Below the pieces are notes generated by a model. The model did no database searches. It was not told the origin of the DNA and saw only the letters and a program-made list of their open reading frames with translations. A program made the translations under genes and the position numbers. A stretch of DNA of 64,000 bases, from contig JAEYUC010000022.1 of assembly GCA_023433705.1 (NCBI GenBank), positions 62,001 to 126,000 of the forward strand, in the 5' to 3' direction. This document shows, one piece after another, positions 59,484-64,000 of this stretch. Source of the stretch: Pseudomonadota bacterium. Lineage in GTDB: Bacteria; Pseudomonadota; Gammaproteobacteria; Steroidobacterales; Steroidobacteraceae. Every line of letters begins with the position of its first letter. The stretch's first letter is position 1.

Positions 59484-60395
59484 GTGATTTCGCTCGCGAC
59501 CCGCGCGCCGTTTCACCTCGAGGCGACGGTGCGCGTATTGCAGCGCCGGCCTGCGAACGTGGTGGACTGGTGGGAAGACGGCCGGTACCTGCGCCTTTTC
59601 GAGCTTTCCGGAAGTCTGTCACTCGTCGAAGTGCGCAATCACGGCACCGTCGCAAGACCTCGCGTTCGACTGCGAATCGTGGCGGGTGACGAATCCGCGG
59701 CGGCGTATGCCGAGGCGCGCGCGTGTGTGCGCAGGATGCTGGGCCTCGATGTCGATCCGGCGCCGCTGCGTCGCTGCGCGGAGTCCGCCGCGGCGAGCCG
59801 CGCGACCTGTCGTGAATTGCGCGGCATGCGTCCCCCACGGTTCGCCACGTTGTTCGAAGCATTCGCGAGTGTCATACCGTTCCAGCAATTGAGCCTCGAC
59901 GCCGGCACCGCGATCGTCGCGCGGCTCGTCACGCATTTCGGGCAGAGGCTCGCGCACGATGGCCGCCGATTCCACGCGTTTCCGACGGCACGACGGATCG
60001 CGCGCGCACGACTCGATTCGCTGCGCGCCTGTGGATTCAGCCGGCCGAAGGCGCAGACGCTGCGCGGCGTGGCGCGTGCGATCGACACCTGCGAACTTCG
60101 CGAAACGGGGCTCGCGCGGATGGACACCGATGAGGCCATGGCCAGACTCGTGGAACTGCCCGGAATCGGGCCCTGGAGCGCGGGCCTCGTCCTGCTGCGC
60201 GGCCTCGGCCGGCTCGATGTATTTCCGCCCGGTGACGTTGGCGCGGCGCGCAACCTGCGCAACCTCATGCAACTCGATCCACGCGCGCCGCTCGAGCCGA
60301 TCATCGAGAAATTCGGGAGCTGCCGCGGCTACTTGTATTTCTGCGCGCTCGGCGGCGCGCTGCTGCGAAGCGGCCTGATCCACCCGGCGCACTGA
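59484..60395 (+). CDS. AlkA-type DNA-3-methyladenine glycosylase (HhH-GPD)
   Basis: A 303-residue base-excision glycosylase from GTG 59484, nine bases after the previous stop. The N-terminal beta region is followed by FEAFASVIPFQQLSLDAGTAIVARLV and the helix-hairpin-helix LVELPGIGPWSAGLVLLRGLGRLDVFPPGD, with the GPD catalytic aspartate in the last motif. YLYFCALGG ends the domain. Removes alkylated purines from DNA. It is co-oriented with the Rieske reductase. Confidence 0.88.
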   Translation: MISLATRAPFHLEATVRVLQRRPANVVDWWEDGRYLRLFELSGSLSLVEVRNHGTVARPRVRLRIVAGDESAAAYAEARACVRRMLGLDVDPAPLRRCAESAAASRATCRELRGMRPPRFATLFEAFASVIPFQQLSLDAGTAIVARLVTHFGQRLAHDGRRFHAFPTARRIARARLDSLRACGFSRPKAQTLRGVARAIDTCELRETGLARMDTDEAMARLVELPGIGPWSAGLVLLRGLGRLDVFPPGDVGAARNLRNLMQLDPRAPLEPIIEKFGSCRGYLYFCALGGALLRSGLIHPAH

Positions 60396-60406
60396 GGGCT
60401 CCCTCG

Positions 60407-61048
60407 CTAGTCGACCTGGGTCGACGCCATCTCCCTCAGGTAACCCACGCACAACGCGGTCAGGTGTCGCTTCAGTCCTTCGAAGGACTCGCGGTTGCCG
60501 CCGGCCTCGATGGCCATGCGTGTCGGACCCACGATGGATGTGACGAGCATCGCGCTCACTTCGCGTGGCTGCGAGAATCTCGCGTCGCTGGCCGTCACGA
60601 GCATGTCGTGCACGGCACAGGCGCAGCGCATCGCCTCCTCCTTGACGATGGCGTCGGCATTGACCGCCGCCGAAGGTAGATAGAGCGCGCGCGAGACGTC
60701 GGGCCTGCGCGTCTTGGCATCCACGAACGCGGACATCATCGCCGCGCACATCTCGTCGATCGTTTTCCCGTGCGCACTCTCGCAGGCTGCGATCGTGATG
60801 TCGACGACCTGGCTCACGTGCCGCCGGACGACCGCCGCCATCAGCGCGCGTTTGTTCGGAAAGTACTGGTACAGCGATCCGATCGAGACGCCGGCCCGTT
60901 CGGCGATCTGGATCGTCGTCACCTTCTCGAGGCCGCTGGCGAGCAAAACCTGAATGGTCGCCTCGAAAATCGAGTCGATCGTCACGCGCGAACGACGCTG
61001 ACGCGGGTTTTTCCTGGGGTTCAGCGAATCGGCCCGGGTCATCTTCAT
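60407..61048 (-). CDS. TetR-family transcription regulator
   Basis: A 213-residue regulator. The N-terminal helix-turn-helix is RRSRVTIDSIFEATIQVLLASGLEKVTTIQIAERAGVSIGSLYQYFPNKRALMAAVV. The C-terminal ligand domain is divergent. It ends 12 bases from the glycosylase stop and faces away from the exported protein gene at 61092, with 43 bases between. That gene may be a target. The ligand is unknown. Confidence 0.9.
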   Translation of the reverse strand: MKMTRADSLNPRKNPRQRRSRVTIDSIFEATIQVLLASGLEKVTTIQIAERAGVSIGSLYQYFPNKRALMAAVVRRHVSQVVDITIAACESAHGKTIDEMCAAMMSAFVDAKTRRPDVSRALYLPSAAVNADAIVKEEAMRCACAVHDMLVTASDARFSQPREVSAMLVTSIVGPTRMAIEAGGNRESFEGLKRHLTALCVGYLREMASTQVD

Positions 61049-61091
61049 ATGCGAATGGTGCCACCGTACCGGCTTGCGCAAGATACGCCGC

Positions 61092-61715
61092 ATGAGACCC
61101 GCAAATCGAATCCCTGTCACGCTCACGGTCGCGATTCTGCTGGCCGGCAAATCCTGGGCGGCCTGCGAGCCGCCAGCCGGGTTCGTCGAGCCGCCGCGTC
61201 CCGATATCGCGCCGCTGGAACAGATGCTGAGCCACACGGAGGAAAACGTGATCGTCCGCCCGCTCGGGGCCGCGTCGCAGTCGGCGGCGCGCCCGCTGGA
61301 AGAAGCCATCCAGCCGACGAGGGATCTGCCCGGTGTCAGCGGCACGTTTCGGTTATCGAACGGACCCTACGGCACGCCGGGCGCCCGCAGACTCGTGTGC
61401 CTCACCGATGGAAGCCTGGTCGTCGAGGAAGTGCTGCTCAGCGATTCGACGGACGGCGTCAATCGCTTCAGGTATCTCGTCTGGCACTACACCAGCCCGA
61501 AGTTTCGCGACGTGAAATATGCCGTCGGCGAGTTCATCCGGACGGCGCCCGCGCCCGACAGGACTCATGTTCGCTGGACGTACCGATTCACGCTTCATGA
61601 TCACCTTGGTCCGGCGGCACAGGAACGGTTCCGGAAGGAATTCCTCGACGGCATCTTCGCCGAGTGGATGCGCAGTCAGATGGAACGCGGGAAAGCGCAC
61701 GCCGAGGCGGGTTGA
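61092..61715 (+). CDS. Exported protein of unknown function
   Basis: A 207-residue protein with a signal peptide (LTVAILLAGKSWAACE). The mature part (VSGTFRLSNGPYGTPGARRLVCLTDGSLVVEEVLLSDSTDG ... RTHVRWTYRFTL) suggests an SRPBCC-like beta fold, but the match is not firm. It is divergent from the TetR gene. GTG 61074 is an alternative start. Function unknown. Confidence 0.6.
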   Translation: MRPANRIPVTLTVAILLAGKSWAACEPPAGFVEPPRPDIAPLEQMLSHTEENVIVRPLGAASQSAARPLEEAIQPTRDLPGVSGTFRLSNGPYGTPGARRLVCLTDGSLVVEEVLLSDSTDGVNRFRYLVWHYTSPKFRDVKYAVGEFIRTAPAPDRTHVRWTYRFTLHDHLGPAAQERFRKEFLDGIFAEWMRSQMERGKAHAEAG

Positions 61716-61728
61716 GTAGCCGGAGCGA

Positions 61729-62457
61729 TTATTCGCGCGCAGGTGGAGCGATCGAACACTCCTGGCGATACACGCGGATCGCACCGACGGCGAGCAGCGC
61801 CGCGAGCGCGAACCACGTCAGCGCGTATTGCAGGTGATTGTCGCGGAACCTGACTACCGTCAGGCCGCCCGTGGGCGCGCCGGGAACCACCGGGTCGAGG
61901 GCATCGGCATCGACGAAGTACGGCGCGATGTTGTCGAGGCCCCGCGCACGCGCGATCGCCGCGACGTCGCGCGAGTACCAGCGATCGGCGCCGGGCAGGT
62001 TGTCGCGCAGGAATCCCCCGCCCGGCTCGCTCGAGCGAACGAGACCCCTCACCGATGTCGGCCCGTCGATGCGCGCCCAGTCGCGCGTCTCGCGCCGCGA
62101 GGTTTCCACGAATCCGCGATTCACGAGCAGCGTGAACCCGTCGTCGGCGACCAGTGGCGTGAGCACCCAGTAGCCGCCGCCGAGCCTCGTGTTCGCCTGC
62201 ACCAGAGTTTCGCGGTCGTTGAGGAATCGGCCGCGCAGTGCCACGCGGCGATACTCGTGTTCCAGGGGATCGAACCGTTCGGCGCGGGGTGCTTCCATCG
62301 CGGGCGCCTGCACACGTGAATCGACGCGTGCGATGAGATCGCGTTTCCAGGCGAGACGCTGCACCTGCCACACCCCGAGCGCCACGAAAACCAGGCACCC
62401 GGCGAGCGCCGCACAGACGAACAGCAACCGCCTGCCTCGCGTGCGCGGCGGATTCAT
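61729..62457 (-). CDS. SURF1-family oxidase assembly protein
   Basis: A 242-residue membrane protein with helices at both ends (LLFVCAALAGCLVFVALGVWQVQRL and LQYALTWFALAALLAVGAIRV). Family motifs include GVWQVQRLAWKRDLI, YRRVALRGRFLND, and GYWVLTPLV. SURF1 aids haem insertion into haem-copper oxidases. It lies directly after cyoD, seven bases away, which suggests that the factor serves the quinol oxidase; SURF1 is better known for aa3 oxidases. Confidence 0.92.
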   Translation of the reverse strand: MNPPRTRGRRLLFVCAALAGCLVFVALGVWQVQRLAWKRDLIARVDSRVQAPAMEAPRAERFDPLEHEYRRVALRGRFLNDRETLVQANTRLGGGYWVLTPLVADDGFTLLVNRGFVETSRRETRDWARIDGPTSVRGLVRSSEPGGGFLRDNLPGADRWYSRDVAAIARARGLDNIAPYFVDADALDPVVPGAPTGGLTVVRFRDNHLQYALTWFALAALLAVGAIRVYRQECSIAPPARE

Positions 62458-62464
62458 GGGAACA

Positions 62465-62854
62465 CTAGATAGGTGCCCCGACGGCCTCGTGCGCCGGCGT
62501 CATGTTCCGGTCGAGGTGGTACATGACCCACACGGACCCGGCGACGGTGATGCCGACGATGATCAGCGTGAACACGATCGAGGTCAGCGACCAGCCGTCC
62601 TCGGTGCCCGCCTTCATGTGCAGGAAGAACACGACGTGAACGATCATCTGCGTCACGGCCAACGTGATGATGATGGCGGCGATGGCGTTTTTGCTCATCG
62701 GCGCTCCGCCCATGACGAGCCAGAACGGAATCACCGTCAACACCACGGAGAGTCCGAAGCCGATCAGGTAGTCGCGCAGCGTGCCGTGAGGCTCGGGCAC
62801 GTGTGCGTACGGATGCGGGTTCGCCCGCCCGGCGGCTTGTTCCTCTGCGCTCAT
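62465..62854 (-). CDS. cyoD: Cytochrome bo3-type quinol oxidase subunit IV
   Basis: A 129-residue protein with three helices (DYLIGFGLSVVLTVIPFWLVMG, IIITLAVTQMIVHVVFFLHM, FTLIIVGITVAGSVWVMYHL), matching CyoD. It helps assembly of the CuB site. Start overlaps the cyoC stop (ATGA). Confidence 0.94.
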   Translation of the reverse strand: MSAEEQAAGRANPHPYAHVPEPHGTLRDYLIGFGLSVVLTVIPFWLVMGGAPMSKNAIAAIIITLAVTQMIVHVVFFLHMKAGTEDGWSLTSIVFTLIIVGITVAGSVWVMYHLDRNMTPAHEAVGAPI

Positions 62855-63483
62855 CGCATCACTCCGAGCAGATAGACGAACGAGAACACCCCGATCCAGA
62901 TCAGGTCGAGGAAGTGCCAGAACAGGCTGAGGCACGCGAGCCGCCGGCCGTTCGGCCTGGTCAGGCCGTGTTTGCGGATCTGTATCATCAGCGTGACCAG
63001 CCAGACGATGCCGAACGTGACGTGCAGGCCGTGCGTGCTCACCAGCGTGAAGAAGGCCGACAGGAACGCGCTGCGTTGCGGGCCGGCGCCCTGGTGGATC
63101 AGGTGCGCGAACTCGTACACCTCGATGCCGACGAAGCCGATCCCCAGCAATCCCGTGATCGCGAGCCAGCCCAGCGTACCCGCGACATTCTTGCGATACG
63201 CGCTCAGCATCGCGAAGCCGTAGGTGATCGAAGAGAACAGCAGCAGGCCGGTATTCACCGCGACCAGCGACAGGTCGAACAGGTCGGCCGCCGACGGCCC
63301 CGCCGCATAGTTGCCGCCGAGCACGGCGAAGGTCGCGAACAGCACCGCGAAGATGAGGCTGTCGCTCATCAGGTAGATCCAGAAGCCCAGCATCGTGCTG
63401 CTGCCGGCCTCGTGATCGTGCTCGTCGAGCTGCAGGAAGACGTCGCGCGCCGCCGCCTGATCGGGTGTGAGTGTGTGTCCCAT
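62851..63483 (-). CDS. cyoC: Cytochrome bo3-type quinol oxidase subunit III
   Basis: A 210-residue five-helix protein. STMLGFWIYLMSDSLIFAVLFATFAVL and AFLSAFFTLVSTHGLHVTFG with WHFLDLIWIGVFSFVYL identify a CyoC-type subunit III. It supports the catalytic subunit. Gap of three bases to cyoB. Confidence 0.95.
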   Translation of the reverse strand: MGHTLTPDQAAARDVFLQLDEHDHEAGSSTMLGFWIYLMSDSLIFAVLFATFAVLGGNYAAGPSAADLFDLSLVAVNTGLLLFSSITYGFAMLSAYRKNVAGTLGWLAITGLLGIGFVGIEVYEFAHLIHQGAGPQRSAFLSAFFTLVSTHGLHVTFGIVWLVTLMIQIRKHGLTRPNGRRLACLSLFWHFLDLIWIGVFSFVYLLGVMR

Positions 63484-63486
63484 GCG

Positions 63487-64000
63487 TCAGGCCTGGCCCG
63501 CGAGGAGTTTCGCGCGCTCCTCTTCCGTCCGCTTCACTTCTTCGGCGGGCAAGTGGAACTCCCGCTGGTAATCGAACGTGTGCCAGATCGCGTACGCGAT
63601 GATGGCGACGAAGCTCGCGATCGCGAGCCACCACATGTACCAGGTCATCGCGAAGCCGAAGACGGTGCTCAATCCGGCGAGGATGATTCCGGAGCCGGTG
63701 TTCTTCGGCATCAGGATCGCGCGGAAGTTTGCCGCGGGGCGCTGGAACCCGCGCTGCTTCATGTCCCACCACGCGTCGCTGTCGTGCACGATCGGCGTGA
63801 ACGCGAAGTTGTAGGCCGGCGGCGGCGACGACGTCGACCACTCGAGCGTGCGGCCATTCCACGGATCGCCGGTCGTGTCGCGCAGTTTCTCCCGATCGCG
63901 ATACGTGACGTAGAACTGCATGAGCAGCGCCCCGATGCCGGCCGCGATCAGCACCGCGCCGAGGCCGGCGATCTGGAACCAGATCTGCAGCGACGGATCG
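63487..64000 (-). CDS. cyoB: Cytochrome bo3-type quinol oxidase subunit I, C-terminal part (5' end outside window)
   Basis: The frame is open to the window edge, so only the last 170 or so residues of CyoB (normally about 660) are seen. Visible parts: IWFQIAGLGAVLIAAGIGALLMQFYVTYRDREKLRDTTGDPWNGRTLEWSTSSPPPAYNF, DMKQRGFQRP and the last two helices (GIILAGLSTVFGFAMTWYMWWLAIASFVAIIAYAIW). The CyoB C-terminal region with NGRTLEWSTSSPPPAYNF is characteristic of subunit I. The catalytic histidines are outside. The operon continues into cyoC, cyoD and SURF1. Confidence 0.94.
   Translation of the reverse strand, partial: DPSLQIWFQIAGLGAVLIAAGIGALLMQFYVTYRDREKLRDTTGDPWNGRTLEWSTSSPPPAYNFAFTPIVHDSDAWWDMKQRGFQRPAANFRAILMPKNTGSGIILAGLSTVFGFAMTWYMWWLAIASFVAIIAYAIWHTFDYQREFHLPAEEVKRTEEERAKLLAGQA

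Overview
This 64 kb window is GC-rich, densely packed chromosomal DNA with a proteobacterial gene set. The qNor, copper nitrite reductase, cbb3 and bo3-type oxidases, FixLJ, FNR, phosphoketolase and homospermidine synthase suggest a facultatively denitrifying Beta- or Gammaproteobacterium. A Steroidobacter/Nevskia-like gammaproteobacterium is my guess; no rRNA or tRNA is present to test it. I saw no transposase, integrase or CRISPR array. The only mobile-type sequence is short REP-like repeats ending in GGGGACAGAT. Sites, starts and families were read by eye.

Region 1 (1-31.5 kb) is a low-oxygen and nitrogen-oxide block. It holds the end of hemN, an FNR-type [4Fe-4S] regulator, quinol NO reductase with a SirB-like partner, and a type II cation ATPase. 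Next come phosphoketolase and an acetate kinase-PduL fusion, then nirK-nirV-sco, and a universal stress protein (Usp). A nine-gene ccoNOQP-orf-GHIS operon for cbb3 oxidase and its copper/assembly factors runs leftward. It is followed by a hybrid kinase, a second Usp, a FixL with an intact haem pocket, FixJ, two c4-like dihaem cytochromes, Hsp20 and a third Usp. FNR-type boxes precede norB, nirK and ccoN. A second recurring motif built from TACGCA and ACTACG words sits in several intergenic regions and is a candidate FixJ site. The likely logic is that FNR and FixLJ switch the cell to high-affinity oxidase, denitrification and acetyl-phosphate/ATP metabolism, with stress protection, when oxygen falls.

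Region 2 (31.5-47.6 kb) is accessory. It has a PilZ protein, a lipoprotein sugar dehydrogenase, a PPP-type phosphatase and an NmrA-like reductase. A four-gene arsenic operon (arsR-arsN2-arsC-ATP-grasp) and a LEA14/PIG-L pair follow. The most unusual locus is a two-gene operon encoding a 1244-residue protein with two alpha/beta-hydrolase modules and a C-terminal metacaspase, and a 961-residue protein with a zinc metallopeptidase, a peptidoglycan-binding domain and a GH19 lysozyme/chitinase domain. I do not recognise it as a described system; it is the best candidate for something new.

Region 3 (47.8-61.7 kb) is mostly stress and redox functions: DUF3014 protein, Usp, DODA-type dioxygenase, pirin, ribosome hibernation factor, catalase, homospermidine synthase, a sensorless histidine kinase, SodB divergent from a LysR regulator, DUF488, a Rieske-FAD reductase, a DNA glycosylase and a TetR regulator. 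Region 4 (61.7-64 kb) is the end of a cyoBCD quinol oxidase operon followed by SURF1, cut by the window edge.
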